The notes: a model not told the origin generated them from the letters alone. Shown: positions 36,537-45,506, counted from the first letter of the stretch. The stretch: 64,000 nucleotides of DNA from Shinella zoogloeoides (GCF_003574625.1 NZ_QNUJ01000003.1:62001-126000), one strand, 5' to 3'. Numbers and translations are program-made.

Positions 36537-36842
36537 CTAGATTCCCGATCCATCCAGCTGCTGGGCATCGTCGCCCTGCCATGGAGAGGGCGCGGCGGCG
36601 CGGCCGAAATTGGCCGAGGGCATCGGCATCCAACACTTCAGCTCCGGCTCGGCATATTCGATGATGCAGCCGGGCGCGGAATCGGAGGCGCGCCAGCCTT
36701 CGCCGCTGAAGCGGTCGCCATGCGACCAGTAGGCGACATCGACTTCCGCCGGGCCCTGCTCGGAGGAGCGCACCGTGACGAGGATCCGGCTACCGTCCTT
36801 CGGCGCGCTCGCCATCTGGCGCCAGCGTTCTGGTTCGTCCAT
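36537..36842 (-). CDS. Conserved hypothetical protein, 101 residues
   Basis: The protein begins with a W-R-x-M-A-S-A-P-K-D-G-S-x-I-L-V block and ends with CWMPMP, a layout common to many short phage and rhizobial proteins of the DUF551-like type. A GEGWRASDSAPGC segment lies in the middle. No function is known. It is on the minus strand in front of nothing obvious; the next gene on this strand begins at 37549 upstream. The call rests on the recognisable pattern and normal codon use. Confidence 0.65.
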   Translation of the reverse strand: MDEPERWRQMASAPKDGSRILVTVRSSEQGPAEVDVAYWSHGDRFSGEGWRASDSAPGCIIEYAEPELKCWMPMPSANFGRAAAPSPWQGDDAQQLDGSGI

Positions 36843-36955
36843 CGTCTGTCCTCCCGTCTTGCCGTGAAGCGAAGTGTCACCTCACCGACAACACGGGTCA
36901 ACTCAAACTTTGAGAAGCCCCACCTCTTTTGCGTGGCACGGACTTGCGCGACGGC

Positions 36956-37549
36956 TCATGCGGCCCGATAGACCTGCGCGACCGCGCCTCCCGGAAATGC
37001 CCTTGAGCTCAGGAGCTTCAGGCGCTTTGGGGCTGCAAGGCCGGAGAACAGCGGCAGCCCGTTGCCCAGCGCGACGGGAGCCACCAATAGGATGAATTGG
37101 TCTACTAGGCCTTCCGCCACGAGACTGCGAGCGAAGCCGACGCCGCCATGGGCGATGATCGGCTTGCCGTCCCGGGCCTTCAGATCGGCGATTTCCTCCG
37201 CCAGGCTGCCACTGGCAACGTAGGCCTCCGCCCAGCTTTCCGCACCGGTCTGCATTTGCCCGGTTGCCGCATTGCCGTCGTTCGTCAGGATTGCCGGTCC
37301 CTGCCGCGAAAAGACGGCCTTGGGAATCCGGTTCATCGGCGGCGCGAACATGTCGGTGGAGGTCGGCCAATAGGCGGCCATGTCCCGGAAGGTGCGGCTG
37401 CCCATGATGTGCAGGCCGGCGCTCCACAGGGTCTCGACAGACCAGGCCTTCGCCTCTTGATCGGTGCCGAACATCCACGCGTTCCGGCCATCCGGATCGC
37501 TCACGAAACCGTCGATCGATATGGACATCTTCAAGATGAGGTCTCTCAT
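36956..37549 (-). CDS. Dihydrofolate-reductase-like (RibD C-terminal) protein
   Basis: A 197-residue protein of the RibD-C/DHFR-like reductase family. It starts MRDLILKMSISIDGFVSDPDG, has the NADPH-site-like HIMGSRTFRDMAAYWP, and ends with PIIAHGGVGFARSLVAEGLVDQF. Such proteins are widespread with unknown substrates; they are not the folate-cycle enzyme. ATG 37549 follows AGGAG at suitable distance, so the longer start at 37609 is not used. Confidence 0.85.
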   Translation of the reverse strand: MRDLILKMSISIDGFVSDPDGRNAWMFGTDQEAKAWSVETLWSAGLHIMGSRTFRDMAAYWPTSTDMFAPPMNRIPKAVFSRQGPAILTNDGNAATGQMQTGAESWAEAYVASGSLAEEIADLKARDGKPIIAHGGVGFARSLVAEGLVDQFILLVAPVALGNGLPLFSGLAAPKRLKLLSSRAFPGGAVAQVYRAA

Positions 37550-37920
37550 GGCTTTCTCCTCCTTGCGGTCTTCCCACCAAGGACGGCGCAGAGCGGCGGA
37601 ATCCGACAATTCGCGCGCGCTACCGAAGTCCTGAAATGACGAAGGGCGCTCGACCCTTTCGGGGAGCGCCCTTCGAGCCCGGACAACTACGAACGCGCGA
37701 CAGGGGGCCGTCGCTGCAGGCAGTCGTCGAATACGGGCAGTGAGCGAGAGATGGGGAGAGGGCGGCGGGAATTCAAGAGCGCCGATGGCGCGTCTTCGCA
37801 GAACCGTGGCAAACGATCAGGAAGGGCGAAACAACACGAGGCGCTCGGTCGTTGGACGGATACGCCATCGGCCGATGGCCGCTGTGATAGGATACGTCCG
37901 GGTATCAGGGAGAGGATGCG
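37550..37920. other. Gene-poor gap with one perfect stem-loop
   Basis: This 371-bp stretch holds no gene I can support. GAAGGGCGCTC (37641-37651) pairs with GAGCGCCCTTC (37664-37674) as an 11-bp stem. On the minus strand it stands about ten bases after a stop codon at 37687, as a terminator would, so a lost or degraded minus-strand gene is possible. Short frames here show no family features. Confidence 0.5.
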
Positions 37921-38382
37921 ATGGCGGAGGATGACCGGTTCGAGCTTTCCCGCTTCGTCGCGGCACAGGACCATGTCTTCGACACGGTTCTCGCGGAATT
38001 GCGGGCCGGGCACAAGGAAAGCCATTGGATGTGGTTCGTTTTCCCGCAATTGCGTGCGCTCGGACGATCCCCCACCGCGAAATTCTACGGCATCGGGTCT
38101 CTGGACGAGGCGAGGGCCTATCTCGAACATCCCGTCCTTGCCGGGAGGCTGGCCGACGCGGTGGATGCGGTGCTCGCCGTGGAGGGGCGTTCCGTCCATG
38201 ACATTTTCGGATCGCCCGACGATCTGAAATTCCGCTCCTCGATGACCCTGTTCGATAAGGCGGCGGGCGGCGGGGAGAAAAGGTTCCGGCTTGCGCTTGA
38301 GCGCTTCTTTGCCGGCGAGCCCGACCGGCATACGCTTGACCTCATCCGCAACGGCGGCGCCCACGATCCTGCGAGACGATGA
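37921..38382 (+). CDS. DUF1810 family protein
   Basis: A 153-residue soluble protein matching DUF1810. The signature is AELRAGHKESHWMWFVFPQLRALGRSPTAKFYGI, followed by LDEARAYLEHPVLAGRL. A conserved histidine and tryptophans are prominent. The function is unknown. Its stop overlaps the following DUF488 start (ATGA), so the two are translated together. GGGAGAGG precedes the ATG. Confidence 0.88.
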   Translation: MAEDDRFELSRFVAAQDHVFDTVLAELRAGHKESHWMWFVFPQLRALGRSPTAKFYGIGSLDEARAYLEHPVLAGRLADAVDAVLAVEGRSVHDIFGSPDDLKFRSSMTLFDKAAGGGEKRFRLALERFFAGEPDRHTLDLIRNGGAHDPARR

Positions 38383-38942
38383 TGACGCTGCCATTCTTCA
38401 CCATCGGCCATTCCAACCGCAGCCTTGCGGAGTTCATCACCCTGCTGCGCTCCGCGCGCATCGAACGGGTCGTCGATATCCGCAAGATGCCGATGTCGCG
38501 CGCCAATCCGCAGTTCAACCACGATGAGCTGTCCGCCGCGCTGGCCGAGGTGCAGATAGGCTATGAGCATGTCGCGGCGCTCGGCGGACTTCGTGGCCGT
38601 CTGCCGGCCTTGCCATCGCAGATCAATGGCCTCTGGCAAAACAGGAGCTTCCACAACTACGCCGACTATGCGCTGTCCGATGCCTTCCGGAAGGGACTGG
38701 AGCATCTTCGCGCGGAAGGCCATCGGAAGCGCTGCGCGATGATGTGCGCGGAGGCGGTCTGGTGGCGCTGCCACCGCCGCATCGTTTCCGACTACCTGAT
38801 CGCGCAGGGCGAAACCGTCTTCCACATCATGGGCGAAGGCCGGTTCGAGGAAGCGCATCTTACGCCCGGCGCCGAGCCCCAGGCGGACGGAACGGTGATC
38901 TATCCCGCTGCAGGCGAGCCGGTTGATAATACCGGCTCATAG
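38379..38942 (+). CDS. DUF488 family protein
   Basis: A 187-residue protein of DUF488. The start FFTIGHSNRSLAEFITLLRSARIERVVDIRKMP and the later ALGGLRG and RCAMMCAEAVWWRCHRRIVSDYL blocks are family hallmarks, including the conserved C-A-E and C-H-R positions. Its role is unproven. It overlaps DUF1810 by four bases; ATG 38382 is an alternative start. Convergent with the MarR-type gene at 38987. Confidence 0.9.
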   Translation: MMTLPFFTIGHSNRSLAEFITLLRSARIERVVDIRKMPMSRANPQFNHDELSAALAEVQIGYEHVAALGGLRGRLPALPSQINGLWQNRSFHNYADYALSDAFRKGLEHLRAEGHRKRCAMMCAEAVWWRCHRRIVSDYLIAQGETVFHIMGEGRFEEAHLTPGAEPQADGTVIYPAAGEPVDNTGS

Positions 38943-38986
38943 CGATGACCCGCTCGTCTATCATGCCGGTGAAAGCCCATGACCAG

Positions 38987-39445
38987 TCATTCGCGGGACG
39001 ATCGCAAAGGCATCGTGCCCGGCAGCCTTGCCTCGATCGCCGTAAGGCCGGCCTCCAGTTGCGCAAGGGCGCCGGCGCCGAGGAGTTGCGCCATTTCCCG
39101 CTCGTAGCCATGCGCGAGTTCGATCATCTCGGTGAAGATGCGCCGGCCGGCCGGGGTCAGTTCCAGATGCTCGAAGCGGCGGTCGTCGGCGTCTTCGCTG
39201 CGCTTCAGCCAGCGCTTTTCCTCCAGCGCCCGGACGGCGCGGGAGACCTTGGTCTTGTGCATGCTGGAATTGGCGCCGATCTCCGTCGCCGTCAGGCGGC
39301 CGTAGGAGCCGAGCGCGGCGAGCGCCCGCCATTCCGGCCGGGTCATCCGGTAGCGGCTGCGGTATTGCGCGGCGAAGCGCTGGCTCACTCGCTCGGCCGC
39401 CTGGTTCAGCCGGTAGGGCAGGAAGGTTTCGAGCTTGAAGTCCAT
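38987..39445 (-). CDS. MarR-family regulator next to hmgA
   Basis: A 152-residue MarR-type repressor with the winged helix in MTRPEWRALAALGSYGRLTATEIGANSSMHKTKVSRAVRALEEK and the wing DADDRRFEHLELTPAGR. It is divergent from hmgA with 81 bp between them, the position of homogentisate regulators (HmgR type) in other bacteria. Two related palindromic sites lie in that gap (39463-39469 and 39477-39492). The ligand is probably homogentisate or a related acid; this is an inference from position. Confidence 0.88.
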   Translation of the reverse strand: MDFKLETFLPYRLNQAAERVSQRFAAQYRSRYRMTRPEWRALAALGSYGRLTATEIGANSSMHKTKVSRAVRALEEKRWLKRSEDADDRRFEHLELTPAGRRIFTEMIELAHGYEREMAQLLGAGALAQLEAGLTAIEARLPGTMPLRSSRE

Positions 39446-39462
39446 GGCCGGTCGCCTTGATG

Positions 39463-39492
39463 GTTACAAAATGGACAGTTACGCTTGTAACT
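39463..39492. promoter_or_regulatory. Palindromic operator between MarR gene and hmgA
   Basis: AGTTACGCTTGTAACT (39477-39492) is a 6-bp perfect dyad with a four-base centre. A third half-site GTTACAA lies at 39463-39469. The sites fall between the divergent starts, as expected for a MarR-type repressor controlling both genes. Confidence 0.7.
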
Positions 39493-39526
39493 ATCTGATA
39501 AGGAGCCTTGCGGAGGAGGGCAAGCC

Positions 39527-40855
39527 ATGCCTGACAGCACCAACAGCCTGAAATACATGCCGGGCTTCGGCAACGATTTCGAGACGGAATCCCTGCCCGG
39601 CGCCCTGCCGCAGGGCCAGAACAGCCCGCAGAAGTGCAATTACGGCCTCTATGCCGAGCAGCTTTCCGGTTCGCCCTTCACCGCTCCGCGCGGCACCAAC
39701 GAGCGCTCCTGGCTCTACCGCATCCGCCCGAGCGTGCGCCACACCCGCCGCTTCTCCAATGCGAGCTACCCGCACTGGAAGACCGCGCCCTGCCTCGACG
39801 ACCATTCCCTGCCGCTCGGCCAGCTTCGCTGGAACCCGCTGCCCGCGCCGAAGGAAACGCTGAACTTCCTCGAAGGCATCCGCACCATGACGACGGCCGG
39901 CGACGTGCTGACCCAGGTGGGCATGGCGGCGCACGCCTATACGTTCAACGCCGACATGGTGGACGACTACTTCTTCAATGCCGACGGCGAGCTGCTGGTC
40001 GTGCCGCAGCTGGGCGCGATCCGCGTCTTTACTGAAATGGGCATCATGGATGTCGAGCCGCTGGAGATCTGCCTCATCCCGCGCGGCATGATGTTCAAGG
40101 TCTCGCGTATCGGCGAGGGCGATGTGTGGCGCGGCTATGTCTGCGAGAACTACGGCGCGAAATTCACCCTGCCGGATCGCGGGCCGATCGGCGCGAACTG
40201 CCTCGCCAATCCGCGCGACTTCAAGACCCCTGTCGCCGCCTATGAGGACAAGGAGACGCCCTGCCGCGTCCATGTCAAATGGTGCGGCAAGTTCTACGTC
40301 ACCGAGATCGGCCATTCGCCGCTCGACGTCGTCGCCTGGCACGGCAACTACGCGCCGTTCAAATACGATCTCAGAACCTATTCCCCCGTCGGCGCGATCC
40401 TCTTCGACCATCCCGACCCGTCGATCTTCACGGTGCTGACGGCCCCGACCGAGGAGGCGGGTACGGCGAATATCGACTTCGTCATCTTCCCGCCGCGCTG
40501 GCTGGTCGCCGAGCACACCTTCCGCCCGCCCTGGTATCACCGCAACATCATGAGCGAGTTCATGGGCCTCATCCATGGCCAGTACGATGCCAAGGAGGAG
40601 GGCTTCGTGCCCGGCGGCATGAGCCTGCACAACATGATGCTGCCGCACGGCCCCGACGCCACCGGCTTCGAGAAGGCCTCCAACAGCGAGCTGAAGCCCG
40701 TCAAGCTCGACCAAACCATGGCCTTCATGTTCGAGACGCGCTTTCCGCAGCAACTCACGAAATTCGCGGCCGAGCTGGAAACGCTGCAGGACAACTATCT
40801 CGACTGCTGGGACGGGCTGGAGCGCCGGTTCGACGGTACGCCGGGCGTGAAATGA
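39527..40855 (+). CDS. hmgA: Homogentisate 1,2-dioxygenase
   Basis: A 442-residue Fe(II) enzyme opening the ring of homogentisate to maleylacetoacetate, in tyrosine and phenylalanine breakdown. Metal-site histidines and glutamate are in [19 protein letters not shown]. The N-terminus [26 protein letters not shown] is highly typical. GGAGGAGGG precedes the ATG. It is divergent from a MarR regulator and followed, after one opposite-strand gene, by the next two pathway genes. Confidence 0.97.
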   Translation: MPDSTNSLKYMPGFGNDFETESLPGALPQGQNSPQKCNYGLYAEQLSGSPFTAPRGTNERSWLYRIRPSVRHTRRFSNASYPHWKTAPCLDDHSLPLGQLRWNPLPAPKETLNFLEGIRTMTTAGDVLTQVGMAAHAYTFNADMVDDYFFNADGELLVVPQLGAIRVFTEMGIMDVEPLEICLIPRGMMFKVSRIGEGDVWRGYVCENYGAKFTLPDRGPIGANCLANPRDFKTPVAAYEDKETPCRVHVKWCGKFYVTEIGHSPLDVVAWHGNYAPFKYDLRTYSPVGAILFDHPDPSIFTVLTAPTEEAGTANIDFVIFPPRWLVAEHTFRPPWYHRNIMSEFMGLIHGQYDAKEEGFVPGGMSLHNMMLPHGPDATGFEKASNSELKPVKLDQTMAFMFETRFPQQLTKFAAELETLQDNYLDCWDGLERRFDGTPGVK

Positions 40856-40857
40856 AT

Positions 40858-41418
40858 TCAGCCGCCCTGCCAGGCTTTCACCGCTTCGATGGGCCAGACG
40901 AGCATCAGGATGTTCAGCGCCAGCCCGTCGCGGATGAGGTAGGTGGTCGTCGCCTCGAAGATCACGATGAGCGCGATGCTCGCCCAGACGGGCAGGCGCG
41001 AGGCGAGGAAGAAGCCGACGACCATGGCGAGGATATCCGCGCTGGAATTGATCACGCTGTCGCCGAAATAATCGAGCGAGACCGTCGATTCGCGATAGCG
41101 GTTGATCACCATGTCGGTGTTTTCGAGGATTTCCCAGGCGCATTCCACGACGAGCGCGAGGGCGAGACGCACATTTATGCCCGCCTTTTTCAGGACCAGC
41201 GTGAAGAAACCGAAGAACAGGATGCCGTGAATGATGTGGCTCGGCGTGTACCAGTCGGAAAGGTGCTGCGAATTTTCGGAGGAAACCACCACGCCATGCC
41301 ACAGTTTCACATATCCGCACTTGCAGATGAGCGGCTGACCCATCGTATAAAGGATAGCGGCCGTCACGGCGATAAAGCCGGCGGCGATCAGCAGGGAATT
41401 TCGGACCGTGCGGTTCAA
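40858..41418 (-). CDS. DUF2585 membrane protein
   Basis: A 186-residue membrane protein of DUF2585, with about four or five segments. Text such as QPLICKCGYVKLWHGVV, HIIHGILFFGF and CAWEILENTDMVINRYRE is characteristic of the family. The start appears to be TTG 41418, since AAGGAA lies seven bases before it; longer frames run over the fah gene. It is inserted, on the opposite strand, between hmgA and fumarylacetoacetase, two bases from the hmgA stop. Its function is unknown. Confidence 0.85.
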   Translation of the reverse strand: MNRTVRNSLLIAAGFIAVTAAILYTMGQPLICKCGYVKLWHGVVVSSENSQHLSDWYTPSHIIHGILFFGFFTLVLKKAGINVRLALALVVECAWEILENTDMVINRYRESTVSLDYFGDSVINSSADILAMVVGFFLASRLPVWASIALIVIFEATTTYLIRDGLALNILMLVWPIEAVKAWQGG

Positions 41419-41531
41419 GCGGGATTTCCTTGGAGAGGCGATGCGGCGCGGATGCGGCGCATGCGGGTGGAGACAGGTGGCCGGAAGATGACACGATCCG
41501 CCGGCCGGAAACAAGATCGGGAGCGACACGC

Positions 41532-42548
41532 ATGAAACTTGCGACACTGAAGGATTCCACCCGCGACGGCCGTCTGGTCGTCGTCTCGCGCGACCTGACG
41601 CGCTGCTCGGAAGTGGGCCATATCGCCCGCAGCCTGCAGGCGGCGCTCGACGACTGGGCGCATGTCGCGCCGCGGCTGGAACGGGTTGCCGAAGGGCTGG
41701 AGACCGGCTCGCAGCCGACCACCCGCTTCCACGAGCACGACGCGACCTCTCCCTTGCCGCGCGCCTACCAGTGGGCGGATGGCTCGGCCTATGTCAACCA
41801 CGTCGAACTCGTCCGCAAGGCCCGCAATGCCGAGATGCCGGAAAGCTTCTGGACCGATCCGCTGATGTACCAGGGCGGCTCCGACAGCTTCCTCGGCCCG
41901 CGCGACCCGATCCTCGCATCCGACGAGGCTTGGGGCATCGACATGGAGGGCGAGATCGCCGTCGTGGTCGACGACGTGCCGATGGGCGCGAGCGTGGAAG
42001 AGGCGCGCGATGCGATCCGCCTCGTCATGCTCGTCAACGACGTCTCGCTGCGCGGCCTCATCCCCGGTGAACTCGCCAAGGGCTTCGGCTTCTTCCAGTC
42101 CAAACCCTCCTCCGCCTTCTCCCCCGTCGCCGTCACGCCGGATGAACTGGGCGATGCCTGGGACGGCGGCAAGCTGCACCTGCCGCTCCTCGTCTCGCTT
42201 AACGGCAAACCCTTCGGCAAAGCCGATGCCGGCGTCGACATGACCTTCGATTTCGGCCAGCTCGTCGCCCATGCGGCAAAGACCCGACCGCTTGTCGCCG
42301 GCTCGATCATCGGTTCCGGCACGGTCTCCAACAAGCTCGACGGCGGCCCCGGCAAGCCGGTTTCCGAAGGCGGTGCGGGTTATTCCTGCATCGCCGAAGT
42401 CCGCATCATCGAGACGATCGCCACAGGCGCCCCGAAGACCCCCTTCATGAAGTTCGGCGATATCGTGCGCATCGAAATGAAGGACAAGGCCGGCCATTCC
42501 ATCTTCGGCGCCATCGAGCAGACGGTGACGCGCTACGAGAAGGAGTGA
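41532..42548 (+). CDS. Fumarylacetoacetase (FAH family)
   Basis: A 338-residue enzyme splitting fumarylacetoacetate to fumarate and acetoacetate, the last step of homogentisate breakdown. Metal and active-site residues are in GIDMEGEIAVVVDDVP, NDVSLRGLIPGE and FQSKPSSAFSPVAVTPDEL, the SKP and S-A-F being typical of this branch. Context (hmgA before, maiA five bases after) makes the specific role likely. Normally called fahA or hmgB. Start ATG 41532 is chosen because the longer frame is antisense to DUF2585. Confidence 0.92.
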   Translation: MKLATLKDSTRDGRLVVVSRDLTRCSEVGHIARSLQAALDDWAHVAPRLERVAEGLETGSQPTTRFHEHDATSPLPRAYQWADGSAYVNHVELVRKARNAEMPESFWTDPLMYQGGSDSFLGPRDPILASDEAWGIDMEGEIAVVVDDVPMGASVEEARDAIRLVMLVNDVSLRGLIPGELAKGFGFFQSKPSSAFSPVAVTPDELGDAWDGGKLHLPLLVSLNGKPFGKADAGVDMTFDFGQLVAHAAKTRPLVAGSIIGSGTVSNKLDGGPGKPVSEGGAGYSCIAEVRIIETIATGAPKTPFMKFGDIVRIEMKDKAGHSIFGAIEQTVTRYEKE

Positions 42549-42552
42549 CCCG

Positions 42553-43197
42553 ATGAGCGAGGAGATCGTCCTCTACGATTACTGGCGGTCCTCCGCCAGC
42601 TACCGCGTGCGCATCGCGCTCGAAAGTCTCGGCCTTGCCTATCGTCGGGTCTCCGTCGATCTCCTTGCCGGCGAGCAGCGCGCGCCGGAACATCGCGCCC
42701 GCAACCCGCAGGGTCTCGTGCCGGCACTGGTGATCGACGGTGAGATGCTGACGCAGTCCCTCGCGATCATCGAATATCTCTGCGAAACGCGCCGGCAGGC
42801 GCGTTTCCTCTCCGCCGACCCGCTCGGCCGGCAGCGCGTGCGCACGCTGTCCTACGCCATCGCCATGGAGATCCACGCCGTCTGCAATACGGGCGTTGTG
42901 GGCCATGTCATGGAGATCACCGGCGGTGGAGACGAGGTCCGCGCCGAATGGATGAAGAAATTCATCGGCGAAGGCCTCGCCGCCGTCGAGGCCTTGCTCG
43001 GCAATCCCGCCACCGGCATCTTCTGCCACGGCGACACCCCCACCATGGCCGACTTCTGCCTCGTCCCACAGGTCTATAACGCTGACCGGTGGGGCGCTGA
43101 CATATCCGGCCTGAAGCAGGTGCGCCGCATCACCGAAACCTGCCTCGCATTGCCGGCCTTCAAGGCGGCGCACCCGGAAACAGTGAAGGTGGCTTAG
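42553..43197 (+). CDS. maiA: Maleylacetoacetate isomerase (zeta-class GST)
   Basis: A 214-residue glutathione-dependent isomerase that turns maleylacetoacetate into fumarylacetoacetate. The zeta-class active site is in YWRSSASYRVRIALESL, and NPQGLVPALVIDGEMLTQSLAIIEYL is the glutathione-binding part. It starts four bases after the fumarylacetoacetase stop, so the pair is an operon even though the pathway order is hmgA, maiA, fah. Confidence 0.95.
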   Translation: MSEEIVLYDYWRSSASYRVRIALESLGLAYRRVSVDLLAGEQRAPEHRARNPQGLVPALVIDGEMLTQSLAIIEYLCETRRQARFLSADPLGRQRVRTLSYAIAMEIHAVCNTGVVGHVMEITGGGDEVRAEWMKKFIGEGLAAVEALLGNPATGIFCHGDTPTMADFCLVPQVYNADRWGADISGLKQVRRITETCLALPAFKAAHPETVKVA

Positions 43198-43254
43198 GCT
43201 TTGAAAGCCGCGTGCTGCATGCTATATATACTTCCTCGCAGAGAAGGATATACC

Positions 43255-43494
43255 ATGCCGCTTTACGTCAAGGATCAGGAAGTCGACAGGCTTGCCGATC
43301 GACTGTCCACGTTGCGCAAGGTCAGCAAGACCGAGGCAGTGCGGCAGGCGCTGGCGCATGAGTTGGAGCGGGCGGAAAGCGAGCCGACTTTGGTGGACAG
43401 GGCGAAGGCCTTCATCCGCGATATCGACGCGAAATATCCGAAGGTCGGGCCGGCCGCCGACAAGGCCTTCATCGATAGCCTCTATGAGGAATGA
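43255..43494 (+). CDS. VapB-type antitoxin
   Basis: A 79-residue antitoxin of the PSK/Rv0623-like VapB type. The N-terminal DNA-binding part is MPLYVKDQEVDRLADRLSTLRKVSKTEAVRQAL. The rest should wrap the PIN toxin. ATG 43255 follows AAGGAT; a TATATATA-like run upstream (43222-43231) may hold the promoter. The toxin gene follows four bases later. The pair normally represses its own promoter. Confidence 0.88.
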   Translation: MPLYVKDQEVDRLADRLSTLRKVSKTEAVRQALAHELERAESEPTLVDRAKAFIRDIDAKYPKVGPAADKAFIDSLYEE

Positions 43495-43497
43495 TTG

Positions 43498-43893
43498 ATG
43501 TTTGTCGATGCATCGGCATTCGTCGCGATTCTGGCTTCCGAAGATGACGCGGATGCCCTTCTGACAAAACTTCAGCAGACTGAAATACGCTATACGTCGC
43601 CTATGGCCATCTGGGAAACATCGCTTGCCCTGGGGCGCCAGCGGCGGATAGCGCCGATGGACGCGCTTGCTCTTGTCACTGACTTTTTGAAGCTGCTCCC
43701 AGTCAAGGTCGACCCCATCGAAAACGCCACCACTGAGCTGGCCGTCGATGCCTATCAACGCTTCGGCAAGGGGCGTCATCCCGCAGGCCTCAACTTCGGC
43801 GATTGCTTCGCCTATGCCTGCGCCCGACATCTCAACATGCCGCTACTCTACAAAGGCGACGACTTCTCCAAAACGGATATCGAAGCTGCATAG
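43498..43893 (+). CDS. VapC-type PIN ribonuclease toxin
   Basis: A 131-residue PIN-domain toxin. Acidic metal residues are readable as D4 in FVDASAFVAIL, E in AIWETSLAL, and the late D in NFGDCFAYACA. It cleaves RNA, usually tRNA or rRNA in this family, and is held in check by the upstream VapB. ATG 43498 is chosen; the TTG at 43495 adds one residue. A terminator-like stem follows at 43898. Confidence 0.9.
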   Translation: MFVDASAFVAILASEDDADALLTKLQQTEIRYTSPMAIWETSLALGRQRRIAPMDALALVTDFLKLLPVKVDPIENATTELAVDAYQRFGKGRHPAGLNFGDCFAYACARHLNMPLLYKGDDFSKTDIEAA

Positions 43894-43897
43894 AAAC

Positions 43898-43917
43898 CGC
43901 CCCGCCGAAGCGGGGCG
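43898..43917 (-). terminator. Terminator between vapC and gabD
   Basis: CGCCCCGC (43898-43905), four-base loop, GCGGGGCG (43910-43917). On the minus strand the loop is TTCG and the stem is followed by GTTTC, suiting a terminator for gabD. It also lies directly after vapC and may act for both. Confidence 0.7.
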
Positions 43918-43928
43918 ATCCGGGATCG

Positions 43929-45410
43929 TCAGGCCACATCCCCCATGCAGACATATTTCAGCTCCAGATAATCCTCCGCGCCGTGGGCCGAGCCCTCGCG
44001 GCCGAGGCCGGACTGCTTGATGCCGCCGAAGGGGGCGGCTTCGGAGGAGATGAGGCCGGTATTGACGCCGACCATGCCGTATTCCAGCGCTTCGGCCACC
44101 TTCCAGACCTTCTTGAGATCGCCGGCGAAGAAGTAGGCGGCGAGGCCGAATTCGGTATCGTTGGCCTGTTCGATCACGTCCTCGACCGTGTCGAAGCGGA
44201 AGAGCGGGGCGACGGGGCCGAAGGTCTCTTCCTTCGCCACCGTCATGCCGCGCACGACGCCCTTCAGCACCGTCGGCTCGAAGAAGGTGCCCTTGCCCTC
44301 GATGCGCTTGCCGCCGGCGATCACCGTGGCACCCTTGGAAACAGCGTCGGCGATATGGGCCTCGACCTTGTCGATAGCGGCTTCCTCGATCAGCGGGCCG
44401 ATGGTCGTGCCCTTGTCGAAGCCGTTGCCGACGGAGAGCTCGGCGACCTTCTTCGCCAGCTTTTCCGCAAAGGCGTCATAGACGTTCGACTGGACGTAGA
44501 GCCGGTTTGCGCAAACGCAGGTCTGGCCGGCATTGCGGTATTTCGAGGCCATCGCACCCTCGACGGCGGCGTCGAGATTGGCGTCGTCGAAGACGATGAA
44601 GGGCGCGTTGCCGCCGAGTTCCAGGCTCACCTTCTTGATCTGGTCGGAGCATTGGCGCATGAGGATGCGGCCGACCTCCGTGGAGCCGGTGAAGGAGATC
44701 TTCCGCACCTTCGGATTGAAGCAGAGCTCCTTGCCGATGGCGGGGCCATCGGCGCCGAGGATGACGTTGAAAACGCCGGCCGGAATGCCGGCCTTTTCCG
44801 CCAGCACCGCAAGGGCGATGGCCGAAAGCGGCGTCTGCTCGGCCGGCTTGGAGACCACCGTGCAGCCGACGGCGAGCGCCGGGGCGACCTTGCGCGCGAT
44901 CATCGCGGCCGGGAAGTTCCACGGCGTGATCGCGCCGACGACGCCGACCGGCTGCTTGATGACGAGCATGCGCCTGTCCGGCGAGGGGGCCGGGATCGTC
45001 TCGCCGTTGATGCGCTTGGCCTCTTCCGCGTACCACTCGACATAGGAGGCGGCATAGAGGATTTCGCCGCGCGCTTCCGGCAGGGGCTTGCCCATTTCGG
45101 CGGTGAGGATGGCGGCCAGTTCGTCGGCATTGGCGACGATCAGGTCGTTCCACTTGCGCAGCAGGGTGCTGCGGTCCTTGGCGGGGCGAGCGGCCCATGG
45201 ACCTTGCGCCTTGTAGGCGGCGTCGATGGCGGCGGCGGTTTCGCTCGCGCCCATTTCCGGCAGCGTCGCCAGTTTTTCGCCCGTCGCGGGATTGAGGACA
45301 TCGAAGGTCGCGGCGCCGTTGCCGCCGATCCAGTTGCCGTTGACATAGCCGGCGTCGCGCAGGAATTCGGTCGATTTCAGGTGCCTGGTCAGAGCGTCGT
45401 AAAAGGCCAT
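43929..45410 (-). CDS. gabD: Succinate-semialdehyde dehydrogenase [NAD(P)+]
   Basis: A 493-residue aldehyde dehydrogenase that oxidises succinate semialdehyde to succinate, the second step of GABA use. The catalytic cysteine is in NAGQTCVCANRLYVQ and the nearby glutamate in SLELGGNAPFIVF. The NADP-site text ITPWNFPAAMIARKVAPAL and the length match GabD. It follows gabT by 96 bp on the same strand. Confidence 0.94.
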   Translation of the reverse strand: MAFYDALTRHLKSTEFLRDAGYVNGNWIGGNGAATFDVLNPATGEKLATLPEMGASETAAAIDAAYKAQGPWAARPAKDRSTLLRKWNDLIVANADELAAILTAEMGKPLPEARGEILYAASYVEWYAEEAKRINGETIPAPSPDRRMLVIKQPVGVVGAITPWNFPAAMIARKVAPALAVGCTVVSKPAEQTPLSAIALAVLAEKAGIPAGVFNVILGADGPAIGKELCFNPKVRKISFTGSTEVGRILMRQCSDQIKKVSLELGGNAPFIVFDDANLDAAVEGAMASKYRNAGQTCVCANRLYVQSNVYDAFAEKLAKKVAELSVGNGFDKGTTIGPLIEEAAIDKVEAHIADAVSKGATVIAGGKRIEGKGTFFEPTVLKGVVRGMTVAKEETFGPVAPLFRFDTVEDVIEQANDTEFGLAAYFFAGDLKKVWKVAEALEYGMVGVNTGLISSEAAPFGGIKQSGLGREGSAHGAEDYLELKYVCMGDVA

Positions 45411-45506
45411 GATTGCATTCCTTTCGGGCAGAAAAGGCCGTTCACCCGGAGCCTATGCCCCGGGTGTTGCCTTGAAATAAAGTCGTTCGGTCTCTTGCGC
45501 CGCCGG

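Noticed and set aside
37687-38394. 235-codon minus-strand frame ending before a stem-loop
   Set aside because: It is mainly antisense to DUF1810 and shows no family features. The stem-loop is reported separately as an open question.
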